From Solea solea (lineage: Eukaryota; Chordata; Actinopteri; Pleuronectiformes; Soleidae): a stretch of DNA of 64,000 nucleotides. This document shows positions 1-18,100 of this stretch, piece by piece. The stretch lies in NCBI RefSeq assembly GCF_958295425.1, contig NC_081149.1:22243964-22307963 (forward strand), read 5' to 3'. How positions within the stretch are numbered: the first letter of the stretch is position 1; each line of letters begins with the position of its first letter. The notes beneath the pieces were generated by a model, which saw only the letters and a list, made by a program, of their open reading frames with translations, searched no databases and had not been told where the DNA came from. The translations under genes were made by a program, and so were the position numbers.

Positions 1-75
1 GATGCTAACCAAGAGAATGCGTGTATGTTTGCAGCCACAAAAAGATTCCACTTTTTACAATGAAGTAAAGGATAC

Positions 76-492
76 TGTAGTTCTGAATCAGTGATCTGGC
101 TCTTGGCCATGCACTGCCTCAGCTGCTCCTCCACACTCTGCAGCTCCCGGTTCCTTTGCTGCTTTTCCTCCTCTATGTCCAGCAGCTGTTGGCCGAAACA
201 TTCCGCAATCTGAGCTTCTTCTGTGGGCGAAGGATAGTGAAAGTAAGAAAACAAAAAACCACGTATGTTTTGTAGTACACTAAATGTAGATAAAAATGAT
301 ATGCAGCAGTCAGATCCCAAACTTGCCTTTAAGGATCTTTGTTACGATCTTCTTGGTTTCTATGTGCTGGTCAAAAAGGGTCTGATGTTCGGCTTTCATC
401 AGTCTCAGTTTTTCAGTTTGGCTGCTGTTGATGTACTCCAACAACGCCTCCCCCATCTCCTCCAGGTCCTGAAATTTATGACCCTGAGCCAT
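76..492 (-). CDS. spc24: Spc24 kinetochore protein, N-terminal part
   Basis: Spc24 is a subunit of the NDC80 complex, which couples kinetochores to spindle microtubules. Two coding exons are visible: 492-327 (ATG at 492-490) and 220-76; the rest lies beyond the left edge. The joined exons give about 103 aa, opening MAQGHKFQDLEEMGEALLEY and running into a Glu/Gln/Lys-rich coiled coil. This resembles the N-terminal half of vertebrate Spc24, including the 'LLETQ'-like region (here HIETKK). The first coding intron has a GC donor (AAAG|GCAAGT) and is the only splice I found that keeps the frame open. The next donor, GTATCCTTT, matches the U12-type consensus. An acceptor at 503 (TTTTTTAG|CTCC) just before the ATG implies a noncoding first exon. 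The gene lies next to LDLR in human, which supports the name. The C-terminal globular domain is not visible, so the name rests on the N-terminus and neighbourhood. Confidence 0.8.
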
Positions 493-627
493 TGTGGTGG
501 AGCTAAAAAAAGAGAAAAAGAGAAAACTGTAAATATAAAACCTTTTAATGAGTGAGAGCTTGACAGGGCTTGTTAGGTTTCACATCATAAACAACAACAA
601 TGAATGAGGTGCGAGCAGTTTTAAATA

Positions 628-1005
628 GAACTGAAACAATTACTGGATTCATCGATTATTAATCGATCAATAACCAATCACTAAATTAATCGTCCACTAT
701 TGTGATAATCGATTAATCAGTTTGAAGCTTTTTTCATTATTAAAACAAGATTGTTTCAGCTTCTTAAATGTGAAAATGTTCTGGTTTCTTTGCCACACAT
801 AAAGAAATCATTAAAACTGAATCATTTTTTGTTATGTGAACAAAAACAAGACATTTGAGAATATCATCATTTCCAGGTTTGACAAACACTGATGGATATT
901 TTTCAACATGTCTTGACATTTTATGGACCAAATGATCACTCGATTAATCGTAAAAAAAAATTGACAGATTAATCAGTTATGAAAATAATCATTAGCTGCA
1001 GCTCT
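628..1005. repeat. Dispersed repeat family A, copy 1
   Basis: About 380 bp with ATTAATCGAT-rich ends, ending in GCAGCTCT, with a middle that reads 'TTCAGCTTCTTAAATGTGAA'. The same middle and ends recur at 23850-24160, 40415-40665, 44385-44460 and 52735-52946 in either orientation. Ends are roughly inverted, as in a nonautonomous DNA transposon. I recognise the pattern as common in percomorph fish genomes but do not assign a named family. Confidence 0.75.
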
Positions 1006-2215
1006 AGTCTTAACTTTATACTAACATGTTTAAAACTAAAGACATGATCAGTGGTTTTAGGAGACGCATTAAACAATAATGATTAAGGATTGGACAGTGG
1101 AAAGTGTGCAATCTTAGAAAATCAACGAGACAATCTTTGATGTAAAACTTAACTTTGAAGAAAACTGAATCTGTCAGAGCAGCTGTTTTGTTTTAGGAGG
1201 CTTTACTATTTTTACATCGACAAAACCATGATGACTTGCTTTTATTTTTTGTCTGGTGTCGTGGTTTGTAAACATGTCTCTCAAGAGTTAAAGAGATCTG
1301 AATCTGATTATCAAGTGGTCCAGGCAGCTTAAAAAAAAATCAGTTCATTCAATACAGTTAGAGCAATTTAGCAAACTCTAATAATGAGGTGATGCTGGTT
1401 CTACACTGTGAATCTGAGCCTCTTCCCTCTGTTCATATGTTTACAGCCTTGAGATATAGAACAAAGTGAAACAGTTTTTGTTCCAGCAGCCATTACACAA
1501 CTTAAGGAGTTTTTAATTTGTGTCCTTATTTACTCCAGCTGTCATGTTACTTATATTATAAGTCTGGAGTTAGAGCACTTTGTTTCACTCTTATAACTTT
1601 TTATCTTGTTTTATTATGTGTTGTCGGGTCTATCCGTAAGACATATGGAAGCATGTCTGTCTTAGAAAATAAAGTGACGTGTCTCGACACCAACAACATA
1701 CTGTACATTATCTCTCCTTGTACAGTGGTGATACAAACACACGGAAATACTGCTGTAAAAGCTGTACTTTTAACTCTTCACAGCTCGAGCGGAAAGGTAC
1801 TAAACTGTTAACTGTGCGATTTGTTTTAAATATTCATTTGCAGGGGAAACAAAACACGTGCAACGAACCTTTTTAATTTACTTAACTATATATTTTGACA
1901 TTACTGTGTACTCGTTTGTGAACTGAACACAACTCTTCAGTCATCTTGAATCAAACAAATCAAATGACTGCCATTAATGTCGTATTTGGTCGTTTTTCTT
2001 TAATTTTGCAGTGAAAGTAACAGACAGAAAACGCGTTAGCAAACTTCGCTGTTCTGTTTAACTACGTGGAAACGTTAGTTACGTGATAAGCAGGTTTAGG
2101 ATAAAAACGACACATGCGCACTTTTCAAGTTACAACAGCATTATCGACTCTAGATTTAGTGAGAAAAAAGACAAACTTTGCCAAATTTTAAACAAAACAA
2201 ACAGCAGAAACATAC

Positions 2216-2300
2216 CAGACAAATCGTTTCCGTGATTCAAACACAAACAGAGCGCGCGCCTCTTCTTTACTTCCTTTTCCTTTTTGGTCACTGAGGTTTT
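2216..2300 (-). promoter_or_regulatory. spc24: spc24 5' noncoding exon and promoter
   Basis: On the minus strand a CpG-containing stretch with an ETS-like GGAAGT and GCGCGC ends at a good donor, GTCTG|GTATGT (exon end 2216). This pairs with the acceptor at 503, making a noncoding first exon and a 1.7-kb intron (503-2215). The start site itself is not visible; about 2280 is a guess. The intron holds a dispersed repeat (628-1005) and otherwise AT-rich sequence with no exon I can support. Confidence 0.55.
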
Positions 2301-3374
2301 CCTCCAGCCTCTTATTTCACACCGCCCCCTGCTGTTCGCTCAGTGTACAACGGTACTCAGTGTGTATCCGTATATATTAGATAGATGTACGTATTATAGC
2401 ACCTTGAAAAACCTAAGTTGGGATGTAATTTGTTAAATCCAGTAATAGGGCCGCTGGTTTAACTGCTGAATACACTTTACTACATGTGTACACATGTAAA
2501 GAAAATATAAAACATTTCTCATGTGACTAGCAAACTGTGACCAAGATAAGAAATGTAACATTATTTTGAAACCAGCAGCACTAACAAGTGGTGTGCTTTA
2601 TTATATTCTTTACCTTTCAATTAGTAACACACAGAATATTATGTCACCATCTTCTAGACTGAGTGGAAATCAGAATTAAATCATAAAGTCAAATCAATTT
2701 CATACACACCTTCACAATTTCATATTTTCACATTGTAGTTACACTTTAAAACACTGACAATAGCCTTTATACTATGTGTATTCATCCACAATGTGTGTAA
2801 ACATCCATACCAGAATTCACTCATTGTAAATATATACTGGTTCTATCACAGTGACTGTGCCTGAATCTGGATGCACAGCTGGAACCTTCTTGCTGCGAGG
2901 CAACAGTGGCAGTCACATATTCCACCATGTGACCTCAAACCAAGTTCCCATACAATAATGTAGTATTGTTTGAAAACATAATCTAAACTACTTCAGATCG
3001 CAAAACAAATAGACTTAATGACTGTGAAGGCTACTGTTAAAATAATAAAAAAACAAGCTTATTTATATTACAATTTTGAGAAAGCAAAGCTTTTCAGGGA
3101 CCCCCCACCCCACCGGGTTTACCAGTATAACAAGCATTAAGCATATCATGTTGCTGATTAACCATCAGAAATCAAAGTTTACCAGCACATTTATTACAGG
3201 TGATGAAATCTAAATGTACACAGTATGAACACAGCAGGAGAAAGTGTTAAACTCTGTGCTTTTAAAGACATCCTAGTAAACATTTTGCTGAAATGTAAAG
3301 GCCAATGTGAAGCTAAATATGTATTCAATTCTTATACAATAATAAAACTAAATATTCCTTGAAATACACTGAGC
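2301..3374. other. kri1 3' UTR and kri1-spc24 spacer
   Basis: AT-rich, with no exon on either strand that I can support. Reading on the minus strand, the first 185 bp after the kri1 stop form a likely 3' UTR ending after an AATAAA signal at 3195-3190. Another AATAAA-type match lies near 2600. The rest is unique-looking spacer between the two tandem genes. Confidence 0.5.
3190..3195 (-). other. kri1: Polyadenylation signal of kri1
   Basis: AATAAA on the minus strand, 180 bp after the stop codon. It is the first canonical signal I found downstream, so it is the likeliest cleavage signal. Confidence 0.5.
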
Positions 3375-9371
<5,997 letters not shown>

Positions 9372-9480
9372 GGTTTAAATTAAAGCAGAAAGCGTTTAAA
9401 CTTTAATGTAAACTACACACCGACGAAAGGTGACCATTCCGGATGCAGTACACACGCATGTGAAGCGCTGAATCACGTGG
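9372..9480 (-). promoter_or_regulatory. kri1: kri1 5' UTR and promoter with E-box
   Basis: Directly upstream of the kri1 ATG. It holds a perfect CACGTG E-box at 9474-9479 and two CCGGAA ETS-type cores on the minus strand (near 9440 and 9483). No TATA box is evident. ETS plus E-box is typical of housekeeping and ribosome-biogenesis promoters; binding is inferred, not shown. Confidence 0.5.
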
Positions 9481-9671
9481 TTTCCGGTGCACAAATCAGA
9501 GTTTACACATGTTGTCCTGTAGGGGGCGTGATAAGAACAATAATAGTCTTATACAGTAGCAGACGTCCTCTTGTTTCAACAGATGAGACACACAACGGTT
9601 ATAGCTGTTTATTTGTGGGCCAAAATATATTGACTTTTAATAGTTTAATAGGAGAAAAAGGCAGCTGTCCA

Positions 9672-10130
9672 AAGCCACAGTTCTCAAACTGTGGCATGTG
9701 TACCACCAGTGTTACACAAGCTTCAGCTGGTGGTACTTGGAGGAAAATCAGAAATAGTGTACATATGTATTTTGACCAGAGTTTGTTGAAAATTAAACAA
9801 ATAAGTCATACAAATTGCCAAGATGGACGCCAAGTTCAAAATGGCTGACTTCCTGTTGACCATTGAGACCATGGTCCCAGTTGACCTTTTTTTGTTCGTC
9901 TTTGTTTGGCTATAACGTTTCCACCAAGTTTTGTGAAATTTTTGGTGCAACTTAGTTTTGGCTTTCTCCATCCACATTTCACCTTCGGGGGCGCTATAGA
10001 GCCCTGGTGCAACGTACAGGTCGGAGCATCATGCTAATATCACATTTTTGCCACACCTGTGTGAAGTATGTGAGGTAGAGGAGCAAATTATCTTCTAATA
10101 CTTGGTATAAAACGTTTGAGAACATCTGAT
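9672..10130. repeat. Nested dispersed repeats
   Basis: The outer element opens with 'TTCTCAAACTGTGGCATGTG' and closes with 'GTTTGAGAACATCTGATCTA', forming rough inverted ends. Inside it, from about 9815 to 10020, is a second recognisable teleost repeat: 'AAGATGGACGCCAAGTTCAA' through to 'GGGGGCGCTATAGAGCC'. The inner unit splits the outer one, so it probably inserted later. Confidence 0.6.
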
Positions 10131-11824
10131 CTAAAGCATGAGGTTTCCCTGACAGAGAATCATTTCTAATGTCATAGCCAACACTTGCAAGAACCCAAGC
10201 AGACATTGGCTGTAAAATGAAATAAAAATTGTCTGTTTGGAATCAGTTGGTGATCTATTTTATTGAAAAAAACATATTGTTTTTGGTGTTGTTTGATGTG
10301 CCTCATTCCTTAAATGTGCCTCAGTGTGTCGCTATCAGCAAATAACATATCCCATTCAAAGGCAACCAGTGATCAATAAAGCAAGTGTGTTTGCTGAATC
10401 ATGGCTTATTATGGAAAGAGGATGGTGACTTAACATGAGGAGAGAGGCAGCGGACCTGTGTGGCTCGTGAAACAAAACATCGTCCAATCAGAGACGTTTG
10501 AGTGGAGAATGATGATGACCCCACAGTTGAGTAATATGCACCATCCTCTCCTCAGCAGGTAAACACAAAACCTTGACCTGATTTAGGGACATCAGTGTGG
10601 AATATGATCACAAAAACACACACAGACAGACAGCACTTGTATGAGGTGAAACAACAGTGAAGTGCACAACATGATTCCCCCATATACACTGTAATGTCCC
10701 TGCGTTTTTGTTTGTGGGTTGTTTAAAACACTGCAAGACCATTAAACAAATCAAAGCAGCTGGATACTCAGTCTGTGGACAATCATTGACCTATATTCCA
10801 CACACCACTCAGCAGACAACAGCTTGACCACAATAGAAAAAGTGTGAATCACATTTTTATTTTTAAAGTTATTAATTTTACATATGCTGCTTCTGCAAGT
10901 AAATAAAACAGTGGCATATGGTGAGCACCAATATCGTATGGTCACCCATTGGGCGATCATGTCTAAAATATCTGATTAAGATGCTCATGTATTTCCTCAA
11001 AGGATGTAAAGTCTATTTATGATTCTTTTTAGTTATAAAAATATGATTTTGTTTATTCTTCAGCTAGATTTATTAAATTGTGGACACATAGGAGTCATAA
11101 ATTGTACAATAGTTTTTCAATTGGCCCAGAGAGAAACCCTCTGAACTTAATATATGAAAAGAACCGGCGTCTTATAGACAAAACAACGAGTGGAATGATC
11201 CGACAAACACTCCATGACCTCAGCCGTTCCATTCTTCTGTGGAAGTACCAGGAATAATTCAGCCGGGCGCACATGACCTGTAAATTAATGATTAATGATG
11301 TTCCAAATGAAGATCTTTAACAAACAGACTTTTCCCTGTACAAATACAAACAATACCACAGGCCAGTGAATCTTAAACATTACTTCGACAATGACATCCA
11401 AAACCATCAAAAACATCACAAAGTTGAATGTATCGATTATCTGCAGTTGACACAGACGTATAGTCCCTATAAACTGCGTCTTTTCTTATCTGTATGGTTT
11501 GCAAACAGGTCCATAGATGCGTCACTGCCTCTTTTGCATGACTTTTCTGCTCTTTACTTGGCCGTGAGCTTTGCACGACACACATGGCATGACTGCAGAT
11601 GTTTAAGGTCAAAAAGCTGTTTGTTTCCCTTCTCTTCTCTGGTAGCTGGTGTTGTCAAATAATTTTAAAGCTATTGCAAAAGATGGTTAAATCGTGATTT
11701 ATAAACTTTATTTTTGTGTCCACATTAAAACATGAATAAATTCAGTATTTGTCGAATTGTATCTCACAAGCTGAGTCTGACGTTAAGAACCTTTCTCACT
11801 GATTGTGCTTGTTATTCTGTACCA

Positions 11825-11965
11825 AGGTTATTATAGTTAACGAAAACTAATGAAGTAACAAAAACTAAATAAAAACTAGAATAAAAAAAAACCCGATAAC
11901 TAACTGAAACTGAATTGTGTGTTAATAAAATTAACTAAAACAAACTGAAATTGTAGTGAAAATGT
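11825..11965. repeat. AACTAAAA-rich dispersed repeat
   Basis: Starts 'AAGGTTATTATAGTTAACGA' and continues as degenerate AAAACTAA units. This is a recognisable, widespread fish repeat. No coding capacity. Confidence 0.6.
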
Positions 11966-12789
11966 GCTTAGTTTAAATAAAGCAGAGAGCTTCGCACACA
12001 GTGATGTTATTTTTCCTACATGTGATCATCTCGCCATGTGGGAGGACTTCTGAGAAACTCTGGATTTGTTTCACCGTGGACTTTCCAGGAATAAAGCCTG
12101 ACATTCCACTGAACTAAACACAGCCAGCCCCCAAGAAAAAAAAGGGGGGGAAAGGAAGAGGAGTGAACCCCCCCCCAACTCTTCACATTTCCAGCCATGT
12201 GTGCATACCAACAAAGCCATTAAAACAGTTGGACACACACATTTTTCATACCTCGAACTGAATTATAGCCAGAAACAACACAGAGGTGGAAAGTGGATTG
12301 TACTGTTTTGCTTTGTATCAGCGGCAAGGAGAAGAAAAACTAACTTTAAAAGACATAAACAAATAAATGAAAATGCAGCACAGGAAGTGGGTGAGAAAAG
12401 CTTGAAAAATAAGTGGCTCTGGACATGAACAAACAAATAAAACTAAACGTCTAATCTAAATGATGAATGTTTGATACACTTACCACAAACTATATAGTTA
12501 AAGCTGAAGCAAAAGTTAAGAGGTTTAAGAGAAAATAATAGAAAATACTGCACTTAAATAGCTAAAGATGAAGAATAAATACTGAGGACAAAAATTGAGG
12601 ACAAAGTATTGAAAACATTCACAATCATTAGAAAAGTTCAATTTCAAGTTCTTTTGTATTCATCATGCTATTATTTCCTTATTGTTTCTCTTAAAGTTGA
12701 AAGTAAGGAGCAAATTTAACACGAGCACATTTATAAACAAACTGCCTCAAATAAGTAATGCGTTAAAAAAAACAGCCGAGTCTTAATTC

Positions 12790-15193
12790 TATAATAAATA
12801 GAATCATTTATTTATGTACAGCAAATGTTTAAAATTTACAACAACAAACACTCAAACAATGACACCATTACCAACAAAATGCACAGAACAAATATTTACA
12901 TTTATGAACATTATATTTACACTTAATCTGCTCAATGAACAATGCATTCGAATGTATATGCTCAACAAAAAGCCTCACAGCGGTCATGGAAATAACATCT
13001 TTGTTAACTTCACCTGCATGTAACGCTGCCGCATCCCTTAAAAACATCCAATGTAAACAGGCAGACACATCGATTTTATACAGATGTACTGAGTTCAACA
13101 GCTCCAACATGCTGGGTGTTGTAAAGGCACATATTTATCAATAAAAAATAAATTAGCTTGAAGAGCTGCTGAGAACTCTGCTTTTACAAGTAGTAATCGC
13201 TTCCCTTTTGTCAGGAATGCTGGAACAAGGCAGCCCTGGTGTTCAGGGAGGATGTAAATATAGTCACGTGGCACAGTACAGTGCTGTAGACCAGGCCCCA
13301 CTGGCCCACACGTGACTGAAGCTTTTCTGACTCTGAGGAATGCGCCGGACCTCCTGAGAGGCACCCAGGGAGGCACGTTTTTTTTTTTTTATTTAAATGC
13401 CTCTCCCGTGTACAGATAGCCAATAACAAAACAGAAGTGTTTCGGAGAAAACTGTGATACTTCTGTGGCCAATTCAGCCAACATAAAAGACATACTGTGA
13501 AGAGTGTACAGTATTTAAGGCACAGTATGTAGTGTCCTCACATTCACTCTACTGAAAGATCAGGTTTAAATCAGCCCTGGTGTCTCAGCATAGAATCAGC
13601 TCCAAGTTTCCTATTTCAAGCATACACAAAGTGGAATAGTGTGACATTTTATTATTATTATTTAGCACTTTTTGCCAAGTTAGATTAGAGGATGTTCTAC
13701 TCACATTTCTGTGCATTAACAATAATGTTATGGTTGAATAAGGCCCTTAGGTAGCCACCGATCCATTAGATATACAACCTATCCTTTTAGTGTCATGGTG
13801 ACACTGGCTCAATCATTACACGAGAGGCCAAACACATTCACATCCATCCATCTTCTACCCTCAACATGAGGGGGCGCTTGTACCAATCCCAGCTGACAAA
13901 CAACCATCCACTCTTACCTATGGTCAATTTAGAGTGTCAAATTTGCCTAATCCCCAAATCTGCACGTTCATCCAATTTAGTTTCCAATGGATCCCAATAG
14001 GGAAAATCACAGGCGTAAATAATCAAAATAATGATTAATTATTGACCCAATTCCATTGAGCTTCTTTAATTTCTGGTTGCATGTTGGTTCACTTGTTGTG
14101 ACTCACATGAACTGAACCATCATTAATGTGATCAGTAACACCTGCTAAAGCATGACTAAAAAAACAAAATGGCACAATGGCAATTTACCTCAACCCCAAC
14201 CTGCGTGTCTCTGATGGACTGTGTGAGGAAGCTCCAACAATCCAGTCAGACCATGGGAGAACATGCCAACTCCACACAGAAAGGCCTTGACTGAACTAGA
14301 ATTTGAACTTGAGAACCTTTCTGCTGCAAAGCACCAGCGCTAAACCACCAGACACCTGTGTTGCACTTCAACTGAGATTCTCACCTCATTTCTTCTTAAG
14401 AAAAAGTCCAAATTATTTTGTTATCAACCAACAACTGCAATCAGACAAGGACGTTTTTTAACTGTGGACAAAGCCGTGGTAGCAGCCTCTGTCTCTGTGG
14501 TAAGTCGATTCCTTCTTAACCAAGAAACTATAGTATGAGCTGCCCTTTGCCATTTTATCTGGCAGGAAAAGCACAGGTGTAAGTAATCACATTGAAGATG
14601 GCTGAATGGCACGTGGCTTCCTCAGTTTGAGGATGAATGCTCGGTCACAGACACACGGCTCTGACTTCCATGAACTGAACAAAGCCAGAGTTGATGTGAT
14701 CAGTAACACCTGTGCTTTTCCTGCTTAGACATGTCAAAATGGCTGCTGTGCAGAGAGCCCCTCCCCTCCTCTAAATGTGTACTATTGCTTAGTATACATT
14801 TGGTGTTGGTGAAATATTTTTACCATAACTGCTTGACACAGGGATAAAACAAAAAAAAGAAGTGATATTTACATTATTTTTTACATTATTGTAACATGAG
14901 CTGCATCAGCACAACTTTGATGTGAACAGTGATGTACTGTAATTCTCCAGTTAAATCACCAGGATGAGAGGCTAAAAGAAGCTAAGGGATTTGTTTGGAT
15001 AAAAACGAAGCGTTTCACCCTGGCTTGTCTATTGTAGAGCACTTGTTTGTCTGTGAGGATATATTGGTTCAAGTTTGTCTCATACTGGCTTTGACTTCCA
15101 TAACATTGTGCTGCTGAGTGAGGTAAAAGAACAGGAAAGGACGTCCAAGGTAGCTTATCATTGACACTCTTCTCTCCACCGCGATGGTATTTC
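12790..15193 (-). other. ldlr: Probable ldlr 3' UTR
   Basis: About 2.4 kb after the ldlr stop codon with no intervening gene. AATAAA signals on the minus strand lie at 13653-13648, 13393-13388 and 12812-12807; the last gives a 3' UTR of about 2.4 kb, similar to the long UTR of human LDLR. A family C repeat occupies 13835-14350. The exact end cannot be set from sequence alone. Confidence 0.45.
13835..14350 (+). repeat. Dispersed repeat family C in ldlr 3' UTR
   Basis: Begins 'CATCCATCCATCTTCTACCC' and contains 'GGTCAATTTAGAGTGTCAAA', 'CTAATCCCCAAATCTGCA' and 'AACATGCCAACTCCACACAG'. It is interrupted and diverged, so it is old. The plus-strand sense is antisense to ldlr. Confidence 0.75.
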
Positions 15194-18100
15194 TCAGTTC
15201 TCTGTGAAGGCCGGATTGTCTGCTTCTTCGTTTAGGTTCACGACTTGTCTCTGGAAACACGGCGAATAATAAATGATGTCAGACAAAACATATTCTGTAG
15301 CTTAGTAAAGATCAAAACAACCACATTTTGTGAACACAGAAATCCAGAATTCATTTTCCTGCATCTACATCACAGTCATGTGGATATGGAAACAAACTAT
15401 AGGTATAACATGCTCCATAACAGATTGATTACTGTGGTTAAACCTGTAGTAAAGATCTAAGCAGGTTAGTCGAGACTCACTTTTGGGTAAGAGTAACCAT
15501 CGAGACTGTGGCTCCTCCAAATGTGCACTTGGTCCTCAGTAGTTTTCTGGTAGACCGGGTTGTCAAAGTGAATTGTGTTGGTATTCTTCAGCCGGTAATT
15601 CCTCCACAGCAGCAGGCCACCAACAACCACGAGACAAATGATCGCTGCATCAGGAAAATAGATGGCTGTTAGAATTTCAGGTTATTAGAATGTATATGAT
15701 ATGTGTATATATAGCAGCTCCCACGCCTACTCACCCAGAGGTAAGACAATGTACAGGGCTATCGGGGTGGTGGAGGCAGTGTTAGGTATGGCTGCAACAA
15801 ATCCAGGTCGGACACCTGATGTCAAGGAAACACAGTTAGTGATACGTGGAAGTAGTTTCACATCAGACCAGTGCAGTGTGTGCAGTTAATAATCAAAACA
15901 CCATGATGGAACATACCTGGAGAGGTAGTTGGAGCATTTGTGGTGGTCTGGGAAATCTTTGGTATCACCGGCTGCGGTGAAGGGGTGCTTGGTTTTGGTG
16001 TGGTGATCCTGAGCAGAGGCTTGATGGTGCGTAGTGCTGGCTTGGTGTTTACAATAGGAACTGTAATAGTGGTATGGATCTGGGGTTTGGGAACGGTCCT
16101 GGGTGTGGTCCTGGGTGGCACCGGTGGAAGACGAGGGGCGTCAGTGGGACTTTGAGGTGGCACGGGAGCTGCAGATGTTGGCACAGCTGGTGGAGCACAG
16201 GCACAGAAAGACTTCTTGAGCTGGTTTCGTTTACGCAATTTAAGAGAACGCAATAATTACAATGTGATTTTGTGAATGTGTTGTCCTGATAATTTACACA
16301 CCAGGTACACATGTCCTCATATCACCGGCTAGCATCATGTTATCTGGACAGACACAGGTGTATTTGGGAGGATGGCTGCCCACTTGAGGAGCGGCCAGAC
16401 ACATGAATTCACAGCCACCATTGGACACCTCACACCAATTCCTCCCTGAAATAAAAACAAAGGGATCAATTAGTTTCAATTGAACTGTTTTGGAAGCCAT
16501 TTTCAAAATCACTATATTAGAGCAATATGTCAACAATTTTGCAAATATGCTAAATCACTGTCTTACCTCTGATCATTTATACCACTACACTAGCTAATTA
16601 ACTTTCCAACAAAGTGCTGCTTAGCTTAGCTTAGCATGCAAACCATAGGAAACCACAAGCCTGATACTATAACAACATTAGCAAACTAACACTCTTACCA
16701 GAAGGTTGTTTGAGGTTGTGGTAGAGAACAATGTCTTCTGGCGATGATAGGTTCTCCGCCACTGGTGTAATGTCGTCACCCGTCAGCATGTTTGCACTGA
16801 GGATGGCATTGTTGCTGACGTCTGTCCAGAAAACTCTCTCCTAAGACCACAAATAAACACCACAGCGCTTGAACATTGACATTAGGGATGGAGTAGAATA
16901 TGACTGTTGGCATGTGCAGTGAATATTTTCCTGATAGGTTATCAGATGGTAAAAAAAATGGTACCTCAAACACAGTGAGTCCCAGTGGGTGAGCCAGCTT
17001 GTTTTCGTCAATGATGAGCGTGCGTCGACCGCCACCCTGCACGTCAATACTGGAGAGGGAGTGCAGCTTAGAGTCCACCCAGTAGAGACGCTGGTTCAAC
17101 AGGTCTGTGGAGGAAGCGGATGGGTCAGCGGGGGGTCGACAGGTCACACTAGAGTGACCACTGACTTTCATATGAATAGATTCAAAATCCCTGAAACCAG
17201 AGAGACATGAATGCTGAAGTTTACCAATTGTAATTCCATTAGGCCACTCAATGTTGTCGGTGACCAGAGCAGTGCGGTCTCCTCCGTTAAGACCACTCCT
17301 TTCAATCTTTGCTGGACTTCCCCAGTCGGTCCAATAGATGAAGCTGCGGGTTGGGGTTAAATATTGTAAATTAAATAGATGTATAGAAACGATGTAGGCA
17401 CTTACAGTATTCGTTTTAAGGACCATGAGACTTACTTGCTGTGGGGGTCGACCACAATCGCACGAGGTTTCAGCAGGTCTTGGTGGAAGAGGGTTTTGCG
17501 ACGGTGACCATCGGCCGTTACTACGGAGATTGTGCCGCGAATGCTGTCAGTCCAATACAGATTACCATGGATCCAGTCGTAGGCAAGGCCTTCAGGAGCA
17601 TCAATGTCACTGCCGATCACGATGCTGTGCTGAGTTGAGTCTTCAGCTGAGTCCAACCGAGCTCTGGTTTGGAAGAGCGTTTGTCATTGAACGGGATTTT
17701 AAGGGAAACAGTGTCTCCAATCGTTCTGATCGTTCTCATCCTGACACTCACCTGTAGATTTTCTTCTGAGAGATGTCGGACCAGTAGATGTCTTTGGTGG
17801 CCATGTTAACGTCTAAAGCGACAACGTTCTTGAGGCGGGGGATTACTCTGGTGTACTCACTCTTGTCCAGGGTCATCTTTCTGACCTCATGACGGTTAGT
17901 AAAGAAAAGGTAGGCTACTGTACCTACAACAAGGAGAGTAAACATTAGTTACTTCTAAAAGACACTTTCTCCATCTATAGGATAAACCCTACCCAAATAA
18001 TACTTTGGGTAGGGTTTAATACTAGAGCAGTTCTGGCTCTCAAGCGTCATCAGTTTCCACAAATATTGTTTTAAGCTCGTACAAAAAAGTGATAGAAACT

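Larger units (their letters stand above)
9481..12789. other. Spacer between ldlr 3' end and kri1 promoter
   Basis: About 3.3 kb with no exon I can support. It includes nested repeats at 9672-10130 and a simple AACTAAAA-type repeat at 11825-11965, plus a homopurine patch with a G-run near 12140 and a C-run near 12170. Short open frames here lack family resemblance or splice context. Confidence 0.6.

Noticed and set aside
11366..11662. Open frames on both strands in the kri1-ldlr spacer
   Set aside because: No family resemblance and no splice signals; AT-rich noncoding sequence.
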